From the NCBI RefSeq assembly GCF_021134715.1, contig NC_060023.1, positions 5,704,001 to 5,768,000 of the forward strand: 64,000 nucleotides of DNA, read 5' to 3'. The translations under genes were made by a program, and so were the position numbers. The number at the start of each line of letters is the position of its first letter. Within the stretch, counting starts at the first letter, position 1. The DNA is from Daphnia pulex. Its lineage: Eukaryota; Arthropoda; Branchiopoda; Diplostraca; Daphniidae. Of this stretch, positions 49,440 to 60,240 are shown one piece after another. The notes under the pieces are model-generated. The model was not told the DNA's origin, searched no databases, and saw only the letters and a list, made by a program, of their open reading frames with translations.

Positions 49440-51480
49440 GTCCGTCGATGATGATTGTGGCTTCCCTTATCAATTTTGCCGAGTAGCTGTATTCATCTAT
49501 TTTTGATCTTGTTGTTTCTGTGATAGGAGGATAAATTTTAAATTGAGAGTGGTATGTAGCTTCATTGATCAACAATGTGGCCATTCCAGTTGAAGCGACA
49601 GCAATAATCTTTTCCCCTTCACCCTCTAGAACGTGGATTAGAATATTATTGATAAATGTTTTCCCCGTTCCACCAGACTATCTAAGAAGAATTAACGTGA
49701 TTGAAGACAGTTTTTATCATTGATTGCTGCCATAATCTGATCGAATACCGCTCGTTGACCAACATTTAATTTAGCCATCATCATTTCGCCTCTCAATTTC
49801 TTTTTTTTCAGACATTCTAATAATTTTCTTAAATTTCAGCGGCAATTAGTCTACCAATCAGTTTAAAATCAGGTATGGGTAGTTCGAAATCTTCATAGTA
49901 GATTGTTATTAAAAAGAAGTTGCGCGTTCCTCGGACGACAGCGGCAACATATTTCGACGAAAAGTTGTCTTAACTGGATTTGCATTTCAAAAGCAGCGGC
50001 TTCTCCCATAAACTTTTCGCAAACACTGTCATCAGCGAGAAGATTTCTTGCCATGGCCGCTTCCTTGAATGTGGAATACAAAATGTTGTCAACTGTTCGA
50101 AGATAATCAAAACTTGTTGCTCCATTTACCTCAAGCAAAAGCAAGCGAAGACTGTGTCTTTCTTCTTGTTTCACCCCAACAGAATAAATTCTGGCGATAA
50201 AATTTCTTCTTTTTTTTCTTGGCTCCCATCTAAGTTGGTTGTTATCGAAGCAGAAATGCTTCAGAATTTCACGATAGTAGTACTGTCTTGCCGATTCGTG
50301 TTCCTGGTTTAATTAAACCAAGCTGTCAAAGTCGTTAATTTTGAAGCTGCGTTTGACACTTTGATGCTACTTCATAGCTCTCAATGCTCTCCGTAATCTC
50401 TTGCCACTTTGGATAACATGTAAATGTGAGGAAATAAGTCGGCTTTCCAAATCTTCCGCAAATAGCCATTTCATCACGACATCCTTGTTTCATCGTTCTC
50501 GGACTATAAAAGACGAAGGTAAAATCACAGGCGTTCTTACAGTAATGTTTTCTCTTTCAGCTCGCGTCGTAATATAGTCCGTAAGACCGTTATACTGTGC
50601 GAAGTAAATGTACAGTACTTTTGATGAGTTTGAAGATAATGAATCCTGTTTGCATCAATTTTCACATACGAATCAACAATACATGTTTGAGTCAGCGGTC
50701 CTCCGTATAAAGCAGCAGTTTAAAAAATCTCTTTGCGAATTGAAAGTTGACTACTATAAAACTCGCACTGAGTTATTCTGGAACGTGGCCCTCTTCGATT
50801 GACGTCATTGTTTCGTACTGGAACATCAGGATTCAGGATCAATATCGACTTCTGTTTCAAATTCTGGTTCCGGTACAATTTCAGTTCGCATTGGGTCTTC
50901 TTCATCGTTTAAGTCTGCGATTCTAGATACCTCATTCAAGATTCTCGCTCTTCTTGATTAGCATGGGCAACATAATCTTGGTCATATTTAGATTTCTTCG
51001 TTTTGAATTTTGATCCCATCCATTTTCACCATTTGGAAAAAAAGCAATGGGTGCGTCATGGGATCACACACGGGTTTTTGAGTATCAATCCAAATGAAAC
51101 CTTTTCCTCTCTGTGGAATCAATAGATGCCCTCAGATATCCCTGTTTTCAGGGGGTGCTCCATCAATGAGTTTAAACACAACGGCAATTTCTCCTCCTGT
51201 GGGGCGTATATTCTTATATCCTTTCATCAACAACTAACGGAGCCCTACCTTCAACTGCTGCTTGTCGGTCCTCTTCCATAGCCACTTGACGCATGTTTTC
51301 TTCTACGCGTCATCTCGCAAGATCAGCTACGACTTCTTCTGTTGCACGTCGAATCCGGTGGTACCCTTAATCAATTCTGCGTCTTTATTGTCTACTCGCG
51401 GGCATTTCCTGTTGACGTAATTTACGTATACATTTAGACCTTGCGGTTTTTTCTTCTTGTTTTTTTTTCCTCTCGGCGTA
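49440..51480 (-). pseudogene. Helitron (Rep-helicase) relic
   Basis: On the - strand, in several frames, there are blocks in Helitron order. A decayed N-terminal part lies at 51.0-51.5 kb, then FDNNQLRWEPRKKRRNF near 50.2 kb. Next comes the frame at 49893-50174 with RHSLRLLLLEVNGATSFDYL. The PIF1-type helicase Walker A appears as SGGTGKTFINN near 49.68 kb, followed by a Walker B-like REATIIIDG near 49.45 kb. Helitrons move by rolling-circle replication. Stops and frameshifts throughout show that it is dead. The helicase C-terminal part is missing. Confidence 0.8.
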
Positions 51481-51781
51481 ACGTTCCCTGACAGCACGCA
51501 ATCTCAATTCCTTCGCTTCCGGTGTTTCTACATTTCTTTTTGCTTTTAGTTAATAATTTTTTTTGCTTTCTCTTGATCAGTTCCCTCATAATCCGTCCTG
51601 ATAATCCGGGATGTAATGGTAGACCTCATGGCGAAGAGGCGAATCGTTTGAGAAGCGTCCTTCAAAGGAAGTCTGATTGTAAAACTAATGGCACTTTGGT
51701 TTTGAATCCGGTAAAAGTTTTTCTAAATAAAAATGTCCATTATTAATGACTTGTAATATTTAATACCTAATTGAAGTATAA

Positions 51782-51842
51782 ACCAACAACAGTTATTGAC
51801 ACCCAAGGATAAATACCAACAACAGTTATTGACACCCAAGGA
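51782..51842 (+). repeat. Direct repeat, two copies of a 28-bp unit
   Basis: ACCAACAACAGTTATTGACA begins an identical 28-bp unit at 51782 and again at 51815, period 33 bp. It immediately precedes a fold-back element. Confidence 0.8.
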
Positions 51843-51855
51843 AATGAGTAGGGTA

Positions 51856-52285
51856 AAACACTCATTTCCTTAGGTGTCTCAAATTTTGAAAAAGACTCAA
51901 ATGTATGAAAGCGTAAACCCCTTTAAATGAAATCATTAAAAGGATTGCAATCTAAAAAAAAAAATTATGGGAACATACTGTTTTCAAAATTATGAGGTAC
52001 AAAATTTTGAGTGGAAGGACTGCGAAGAAGATGTTATTAAGGACAATGTTGAAGTTTCCTATGATTTATTTTCTTAAAATTTTATGAAAATTTTCAGTTT
52101 CATTCAATGTCTTCTTCGCAGTCCTTCCACTGACAATTGGGTAACTCTAAATGTTGAAAACAGAACATTCCCAGAAACTTCATTTGGAATGTAGTCCTTT
52201 TAATGATTTCATTAAAAAAGTTAAAGGCTTTCATAAATTCAGATAACTTTTCAAAATCTGAGACACCTTAAGGAAATGAGTGTTT
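51856..52285. mobile_element. Fold-back element with about 39-bp outer arms
   Basis: The arm AAACACTCATTTCCTTAGGT at 51856-51894 is matched by its reverse complement at 52247-52285. The palindrome continues inward: AAATGAAATCATTAAAAGGA near 51925 pairs with 52196-52214, and GTGGAAGGACTGCGAAGAAG near 52012 pairs with the segment near 52105-52128. Almost all of the 430 bp can therefore fold on itself. It has no coding capacity. Confidence 0.75.
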
Positions 52286-52720
52286 GTATCTTATTCTTTT
52301 AATATTCATTATTCCTTTGGGCTGCACTTGCTCACTGAATATGACTACACATTTCAAAAATTATGGGGAAAGAGTTAAAGGCATGTTTAAAGAAAAACTA
52401 CTTTTCTATTTGCTGGGAATTACACTGCCAAAACACAATAGCATTTAAAAATACTGTTTCAAATTGACAATGAATTGATCAATGAATTAGCTGAGCAAAT
52501 GAAAACTTTATCTTCTGTCTTTCAACATCAGGGGAGGAATTTTTTGTTCGTTAAGTGAATTCGTCACTTAAAGTAGAAGTACGTCCTTATAGTACGAAGA
52601 TTTTTGCTTATTTTAACTTATATTTCGAATTATATTTCATTTTTTTTGTATTTTCGGGCATATAAGTAAACTTATATGTTAGCAAAATTTGGCTCTTTTT
52701 AAAGCCAACAACTTGTTGGC

Positions 52721-52770
52721 TTAAACGCGTAATAGTATGCTTAAACGCACAATAGTATGCTTATACGCAC
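52721..52770 (+). repeat. Short tandem repeat, 20-bp unit
   Basis: TTAAACGCACAATAGTATGC occurs about two and a half times from 52721, with one or two differences between copies. Confidence 0.7.
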
Positions 52771-54812
52771 ATGTTGATAAATGTTTTCGGTTATAAGGTT
52801 TCTCTATTGGACAAATACTAGTGTTTCTTAACATTTTTCTAAATAATGAATGGTGGTAGATGGTTCAATGAAGAGCTTAGAAATAACGTAGACGAAAGGA
52901 ATAACGATTTAAAAAGTGACTCACGATGTTGACAAATTCGGCTTGAAAGTATCTACAAGAAAAATGGTTCCATTTTATTGATATTGAGATACAAAATTGA
53001 ATACCCTCCTTACTCAAGTAAAACAAATGTTGTTGCCTAATGCAAGTAAAGTTGAAAGTCGTACTTTCATACTACCAGAGTATAAATCTCTTTTGCTGTC
53101 ATGGCTTGTCATATTATATGTGACATCTATTGAGCAGTTTTTGATTCCGTAACGACAAAAAGTGTTGGTCGAGTTCGGGATCTGATTCTATTCCGAAATT
53201 TCTTATTCGACAGTTAACTGCACCAGAGCCATCCGGATTTACGCTCTCCTCAACCTCATTGTGTCCTTTGACAGTCCCCTCGCACAGTAGCAAAAAATCT
53301 CATCTCTTAAACTCGCAATTCTTGAATGGAATCATCCAGATCCCCAATTCGACCAAAGCATGTCGAAATTGCATTTTGAGAATACAAAAGTGACAGATAT
53401 GAACTAGGAGAAGAATCGAGTGAAGAAATAATTGAAATTTAAAAGGGAGGAAGGGAAGAAAGGGTTAGGAAGCATAGATGAAAAAAGTGATAATTTAGAA
53501 AAAGGAAATGGAGAAAAGAGAAATGAAAAGTTAAGCAAGTAAAAGAAAAAAGTTTTAAATTAAGAAAGGAAATTGAAGAAGCTAAGAAAAGTCTTAGAAA
53601 TGCTGAAGGAGACGTATGGGTGAAGACAGTGAGATATTTTGATGATAAGCGTAAAGAACAGTAGTGCAAAAGAAAGTGCAAAGAAAAGCGAAGAAGAAAT
53701 AAGATTGATTGAAAAATTGAAAGAAAGTGAAATAAGGAGAATATGGAAGAGGAGACAAAGATTGTAAAAGATTTATTCAAAATTCGTGAACAAAAAAGAG
53801 AGGCTGCCAGAGAAGAGCAACTGAAAAGGAAGAAAAAAAGAAGATGAAAGACAAAAGAAATTCAAACTTAAAGAAAAAGCTCACCAAGCATATCAAGAAG
53901 TGAATCGCATGGTCGAATAATCTGAACGTCTCGTTAATAGTAGATTTTTATGTTACCCCTACTATTTGTTTGTTAGACGTATAAAGAACAGTTAAACAAA
54001 ACTTCCTTACAATGACCTTTCCCATTAAGCTTCATTTTTTCTTCGCAGTCCGACTAAATAAAATTAACAACAAAAGTGGAAGGACTTCGAAGTTGAAATT
54101 AATGGAAATTAATGAGTTTCCTTGAATTTCATCTTCGCAGTCTTTCCAATTACAATTTTAGCAACTTGGACGGCGAGAAAAAATGAGGCTGGTCAGTGAA
54201 GGTCATTGCTAGGTTGTTTTTTAATGGATTTGTCTGTTTTACGCAAACAAAGAAATTGAGAAATAAAAAAAATGAAACTTATCATTATGTCTGTTTTTTA
54301 TTTTTCTTATGACTTCCCAGCATAACAAAAATTTTACTTCAATTGCTACCGTGCTCAAAAGGAGTGGAGTGATAAATCGAAAATCGGAAAGGATGAGGAA
54401 GGAGAATTCGGAAATGAATCTGACATCAAAAGTCAAAAACGAAGAAAAACAAATAGCATCGTTGAATAATGAATGGTCAAATTAGTTATTAATGTCTGGC
54501 TGAATAAATTTTTTTCTTCAATAATTGCGGTATTTACTTATGAGAATTTACACACAAAATGCATTTGAACTTGGGGCAATTTTAATTAGTTTATTTAACT
54601 GATAGATGGAAGAAATTTCGTTAATAATTTCGTTGGTAAATGACGGTCATATAAATTTGCGTTGAAGAATTCCCCCTTTCTTTTGCTTGATGATGAAAAA
54701 GAAGCCGCTGTCGGTTATAGACTCCTTTCAAGAGCAAAGTGTAAGTGACCAATCATCGACTCATTGACACACACACAAGCTCATCCCCCCCCCCAAAGTT
54801 GTATTTTATCAT
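52771..54812. other. Decayed sequence with a lysine/glutamate-rich relic
   Basis: Between about 53400 and 53930 the + strand reads, through several stops and frameshifts, as a lysine/glutamate-rich, coiled-coil-like product (for example KKEIEEAKKSLRNAEGDVWV). I cannot name the family. Near 54048-54152 short arms related to the 52-kb fold-back element recur. The remainder has no recognised feature. Confidence 0.35.
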
Positions 54813-55279
54813 AGCCTACTGTATTTAAGAAGCCGAAAGGTTTGTGCTTTTTTTTAAAGCAAATTTGTCTTCCTTTCGTCCAATGTTACCCAGTCTTCAA
54901 GTAGAGCCACGGGAGCCGTTGTATCGCCTAGTGGTGATACATAAAAATTTAACTTTTCTATTGATATGATCTCGTTCGAGAAGGAATAAATGAAGATTTC
55001 AATATGGTGGCCTTTGTTTGTGAGGCATGCCGTTCCGTGTAACATCGTCACTAATAGTCCTCGCGGCAAAATATTAGTGGGGCCTTCATAAATTACCGCT
55101 CATAAATTCGGGTGATTCCCAGAACTCAACCCAAACCCCCGGCATAATTTTGAACACCAGGTGGCTCCCGTGGCTCTACTTGGAGGAAGGGAAATTGTAG
55201 GAAAGGTGGACAAAATGTGCTTCAATTTTTCCACACGGGAGGGATAGCATTCCTTTCGGCTTCTTAAATACAGTAGGCT
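54813..55279. mobile_element. Element with 28-bp terminal inverted repeats
   Basis: AGCCTACTGTATTTAAGAAG begins the left repeat at 54813-54840; its reverse complement is at 55252-55279. A second internal pair, around AGAGCCACGGGAGCC near 54903 and GGCTCCCGTGGCTCT near 55163, extends the symmetry. The element is 467 bp and non-coding. Confidence 0.75.
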
Positions 55280-55922
55280 TTTCTTTTATGGAGTATGTAA
55301 AATGTAAAATGTAATGCATTCCATTATATATAACATATATTTCTATAAATGAAATACTATTTAAATCAAGATTTAGATTACTAGAATTTTACCTTTTCTA
55401 TCGCGTTCACCATAGATTTTTCATCTTCGTTTCAAATGAGTACATTTTTAGCTGTTTCCAATGAATTAATTTCTTCCTTCACTCTATATATCCCAGAAAT
55501 ATTCATGTAAAGACTGAAGTGATTTTGTATGGATAAAGCAGGCTAAAGAAATAGTTTCAAATTCTTTGGCCACTGCTAAATAAAAGCGGGGACAAAAGAA
55601 ATGACACATATTAGGATCAAGCACCCCAATAATATTCAAATATTAAAATTTTACATTACAGAGAAATAAGGGAAGAAAAAAGTCTTAATCAGAGTCGTCC
55701 AGATTCTCGGTTTTTTTAGTTCTCTTAATTCAGCCCTTTAGTTCTTTTTCGTCAGTTTTGCAAGCACCCCCAACAGATCTTTGGAAAGAGGATTATCTAC
55801 CCGGTTAAAGGCATCCCAAAGTACCGTCAGGTGGTGCTGCTTCGACTCTGTATTCTTGTTCAACCTTCTCAGGGCCTGTTTTTTGGGAAAGGAACTTGGC
55901 CGTCATTGATATTTTCTCAGTC

Positions 55923-56074
55923 TCATCTTTCATCTTGTGGAGAAAAGTAACGAGACGATGAATACCCTAGAATAACAAATATAATTAGAAAAAGGTTACA
56001 GATAATTAGATGAAATCATAAAGTTACCAGCAACAGCTTTCAGGTTGTTGTGAGTCCCCTCGACGTTATTGTTA
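55923..56074 (-). repeat. Dispersed 152-bp repeat, copy 1 (MULE-type transposase tail)
   Basis: Closely similar in the same orientation to 59285-59437. On the - strand its start encodes NNNVEGTHNNLKAVAG, resembling the TNN-VEG-HN block near the end of MULE/FLYWCH-type transposases. The sequences on either side of the two copies differ. Confidence 0.65.
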
Positions 56075-57375
56075 CAAATGTCGTTATTGTTATTGCCTAC
56101 AAAAAACGACAGACGACGGCTATGATGGATCTGGGCGGTTACGTCATCATCTTGGTCGAGACCAGTGACCAGAAGATCTAGCCGGGAAAATGAAAAGAAG
56201 AAAATTGTGGCTCGGTTTAATACAGAAACGACGGTCAATCGGCCAGTCATTTCACGAAATTGGCCGTCGTGAGCGGGGGGTAGCACTCGTTTTTTTTTTA
56301 AAGTTGGACACAAGCCTCCAAGGTGGTGGTGGAGCCATTCTCTCTCTCCTCCATTGGCTGCCGTTCCAAAACTACTCTGATGGTCGATAAGAAGAAACAT
56401 TTTTGAGCCTTTCATCTGCGGCCGCCAGTAAATCTAAACTATAACAGTTTTTTGCACAGACAATATATACGACGCTAATGTATCTAGACACTCCAGCCCC
56501 TGCTGACGGAGACTGGAATTCAATGAAATTGGCCGTTCGCTTTCCCCCCTCCCCACAGTCCACCTCCCGAATAGATTATTTTTATTTCATTTTACATAGA
56601 AACATGTATCAAAGAGATGAGAGTGAATCAGATTAAGGGATGGAATGGAGTCTGTAAACCAATTTTTTGTTTCTTTTTTGTTTGTTTCGTTGTTGCATTA
56701 TGCGCAGCTTATTGCTGGCGACTTTGCAAGAACGACAAAGACAAGGTTTTTACTTTATGACTGGAAACAATTAGACGTGAAGGATATAAATCTCTCTTTG
56801 CTGTTAGTTAAAAGAAAAACCACAAACTTGTGTCGCCCTACAAAAATTTAGGAAATTTCATTCATCAGTATTGGATTTGTATTTTTTCATTGTGTTGGAA
56901 TTTAAACAAATAAACATAATACGTTTAAACAGAGGCTCTGTATTTCTTTAGACAACATGATAAACATTCCATTAAAAATGGAGCTTCCGAATAATCAGGG
57001 TAATTCAAGGTGAATGTGTGGGTGATAAACACGTATAGCAATCATACCACTGATTGCTTATACAATTATGCACTTCAAGCAATTATATTTCGTCACATAC
57101 ACAGAATGAAGAGCTTGTTACACACACATAATTACCAGGTACACGTGAATAATCAACACCTTTGATGAGACACAAAATATTGAAAGGATAAATCAAAGCG
57201 CAGTTGAGAGAATCTTTCTCTTAGTGTGGTAGGCAAAGAAGAAGGAGTGAGAGAGAACATGAGGCTAAAAAGCAAATTGATTGAAATGAAAAAAAGAAGC
57301 CGATGGTTAGATAGTCAACTTGCGCCGTCTACCACTAGTTCCTCTCACTGATAAAACAATGTATGCTCCAACAAC
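56075..57375. other. No gene recognised
   Basis: The - strand frame 55996-56415 joins the transposase tail to unrelated sequence and has no domain. The rest is AT-rich and probably includes the 3' region of the JmjC locus. Confidence 0.35.
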
Positions 57376-58580
57376 TTAAAAATTAAATCGTGCGGCAATA
57401 TCCTCTATGTTTTTGGATTGTTCACAAATGCAAATGGGGAACCTTTTCCGGTGCTCCACCCAGTCCTCACACGCATAGTTTGTTGCTTCCGCAATGCTGT
57501 GGCCAGAATTAACTACGAAATGCAGTCCTTCCGGAAGTGTGATAACGTAGTCCCCTGCTTGTTGTTTCAAGGTCCGGAAGGGAATGTTGGCCAGCAACAG
57601 TTCCTGTGGAAGCAATACCATGTTCTTGTGTCTGTAACGATGGATATTTTTATAGAATTGTTATATATACATATATATAAAACTACTTACAAGTATGCAT
57701 TTGGACAATTTTTGTACAGTTCAGGGTATTTCTTTTCCGCGAGAGCCGTTACCTTCTTCAGGTGTTTGTAAGATACCCTGAAAAATAATTTTTTTTTGAT
57801 TAATAATTAAACTGTTGGTCCAATTCGTGATGCTACATGATACTTACTCGACCCACATTTTCGGTTTGCCGGAAACATGAAAATTAACGCTACCCAAATT
57901 TAAGTCTTCAACATGCCAACCTGTCATGCTACCAGCCTCACCGATAAACAGCTCCACTGAGTCAATTCCGTCCATATTCAATTTCTTCTCCGGCTCCAAC
58001 AAATACTTTGAATAAGATTTCGACAACGAGCGCAAACAACTGTGAAACAATATAAAAAGAATGTGGCTGTAATTAATTTTGAAATGGAAGTTAATTTTTT
58101 AAATATGTAAACAAATTTACCATTCACTCTCGTTTTCTTTTGGGGAAAAAGAAAAGCCCTTGTTGTTGACGTATCTTGGATAGTCTTCATCGTTGGCAAT
58201 CTTCGTTAGGAATGGAATCATCGATGGCCAAAAAGAAGATCGACCACCGAGATCATATCCAGGTGAACGCTGGAAGTCTGCATCGGCAGCCTGTTTACGG
58301 AAGGCGTTGTAAGTCGTATGGCCTGCCTTTTTTTTCTTAGTTATTGTCTCGACTTGCTGGAATAGGGTGTAGACGCCTGCGGATTTCTTCGTCAACACTT
58401 CCGTGTAGGGAATAACATGTTTATGGCTGAGTTTTGTTGTATCCGCTATATAGTTGGCCTTTTTCGGACGAACGATAAAGGCTCCAACGTCTCGTTTTTG
58501 GTACACTTCGTGTACCACATCGTAAAAATTGTTGTTTTCTATGTCGATTTCCAGGATCAGACCGTTGTGATCGCTGATTT
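57376..58580 (-). CDS. JmjC-domain protein (KDM4-like), 5' end missing
   Basis: Exons 58121-58580, 57848-58039, 57691-57777 and 57376-57631 join in phase to about 330 residues. JmjC proteins are iron- and 2-oxoglutarate-dependent oxygenases; the KDM4 branch removes methyl groups from histone lysines. The core is complete. GWHVEDLNLGSVNFHVSG holds the first His and Glu of the metal site, GKPKMWVE the co-substrate lysine, and PEGLHFVVNSGHSIAEATNYA the distal His. QQAGDYVITLPEGLH closely follows the KDM4 pattern. The first visible exon opens with an acceptor in the middle of a protein, and no JmjN domain is found upstream, where repeat-derived sequence begins at about 58.6 kb. It is either a truncated paralogue or a gene whose first exons I cannot recognise. 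Confidence 0.72.
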
Positions 58581-58659
58581 CTGTAATATTTAAATATGAT
58601 TTTAAAAGTTACGTTACTTATATAGTTCGTTTCATTGTAGGCACTTGAAATCGGATGTT

Positions 58660-59284
58660 GTGGTGTTAGTCATAGTGACTAGCAGATTGGTCCATGAGGT
58701 CTTGGTCGTTGAGATCAAAGTAGGGTGGGTGTCCTGTGTAGGTGAGGGGGCCCCTTAGCATCTCGTCGTCGCGTCTGAGGAGCATGGCCTTGTCGGTGCT
58801 CTTGTAGCTGGTTCCTGTGGTTTGGCTAGGGCTTGCGTCGATGTGGTTGAGCTTCCCCTTCACAGCCGCCATGTCCACACTTTATCTCCTTTCCCTTTAT
58901 GCTGGGGATGTTTGCGTCTCTTAGGTTCTTCAGTTCTGCTTGCACGGCCTGGAGTTGTTCTTTTAGCAGATCGATCTCAAGTGCTTGCTAGTTTTCCTGG
59001 CGGATGGGTGTCGTAAGTCGCTTTGCTGCCGATTTCTTGAATAGGGCCATTCTTGTGCGGGCTTCCGAGCCCGTTATTCCTTCTAGGTAGGCCATTTTGA
59101 GGATCCCTTTCGCCTCTAGGTAGGCTGGGAAGTCGTTGCAGTCAGCGTCGTGGTTGTGGTCTCCTCAGTTGTTGTCGAGACAGAGTGGGGGCGTATAGGT
59201 AGCTCTGAAGCCTAATGTGAATTTTTGGAGGTCACTGAGAGTGATATGCGCACGTCTATTCACTGTGAAGGCTCCGACCGAACC
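58660..59284 (-). pseudogene. Coiled-coil repeat-gene relic of unknown type
   Basis: On the - strand, with stops and frameshifts, a product can be traced: CNDFPAYLEAKGILKMAYLE, then ARTRMALFKKSAAKRLTTP, then a coiled coil (LLKEQLQAVQAELKNLRDAN) and a degraded tail. It resembles a Gag-like or multicopy repeat protein, but I cannot name it. It directly replaces the region where upstream exons of the JmjC gene would be expected. Confidence 0.4.
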
Positions 59285-60240
59285 TCATCTTTCATATTGT
59301 GGAAAAAAGTAACGAGACGATGAAGGCCCTAGAATAACATAAAATAATAAGAAAAAGGTTACAGATAATGGGATGAAAACATAAAGTTACCAGCAACAGC
59401 TTTCAGGTTGTTGTGAGTCCCCTTGACGTTATTGTTAGTGCGTTCATGCTCCATGAACATCGCCCAGTTCTCTGGTGGCCAAACGGCGCTGTTGATGTAG
59501 GTGGTTTAAATGTAATTACAGAATCTGAGACCATTTGCTTCTTAGCGATCTTCTGAAATCTTTTGGAGATTTTCTGCGCCGGCAGCAGGTAGAGACTCAG
59601 TAATTCCCTGCAGGTTTTGCGAGTCTGACTTCTTTCCGATAAGATGGTCCCAGCCCTATTAACTTTATGTGCCAATAAAATGATGGCGGGTCAAATGGAT
59701 GGAGCAGCCACGGGCTTTACCGTAGGTAAAACTTCCTTGCATGCTGCTTGTATAAGAAAAGTTGATTAGTAATGGAAATGGAATAGATTTGGGAATGTTA
59801 TTTACCTTCCACATGGCCACCTCAAAATCCATCGTGAATTACTCGACTTTAGGCTAGTTGCCATCCTGGCTCAGAAGCTCCAGAATCCATCCATCCATTA
59901 AGAATGCAGCTTCCAAATTGATCTGTTATCATTAAAAATCAAATAATTACGATTGCAAATGATGAAATCGATTAAATGAACACTTACCCTATTCGAAGTT
60001 AAGATCCATCGGGTTTTTGGGAAACTTCGATTGTTTCTTCCGTTGCATCACCCTAATAAGTTTGTTCTTCACCGGAAGATTGCGCGATGAATTTTTTGCG
60101 AACTCCACGACTATTTCTTTCTCTACTACTGCACTAGCACTGACCAGTGGATTGTTAATAGCCAGTGTCTTCGCTTTCATGAGAACCGAAGCATCACCAC
60201 AGATGTCCACCAGAGATGCCCATACAGCTCTTATTTGACT
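59285..60240 (-). pseudogene. MULE/FLYWCH-type transposase relic
   Basis: On the - strand two separated parts remain. The upstream part, about 59989-60230, reads VEFAKNSSRNLPVKNKLIRV then QRKKQSKFPKNP. The downstream part, about 59400-59680, reads RELLSLYLLPAQKIS, then WPPENWAMFMEHERTNNNVK and GTHNNLKAVAG. These blocks occur in this order in MULE-like transposases with FLYWCH zinc fingers. The catalytic core between is deleted or unrecognisable, and frameshifts are present. Positions 59285-59437 form copy 2 of the 152-bp repeat. Confidence 0.6.

Noticed and set aside
57376-57631. Apparent loss of the distal metal-binding His in the JmjC protein (NSG where KDM4 has NHG)
   Set aside because: The ligand is the earlier His of the GYHAG block in KDM4, and that His is kept here in EGLHF; the triad is complete.
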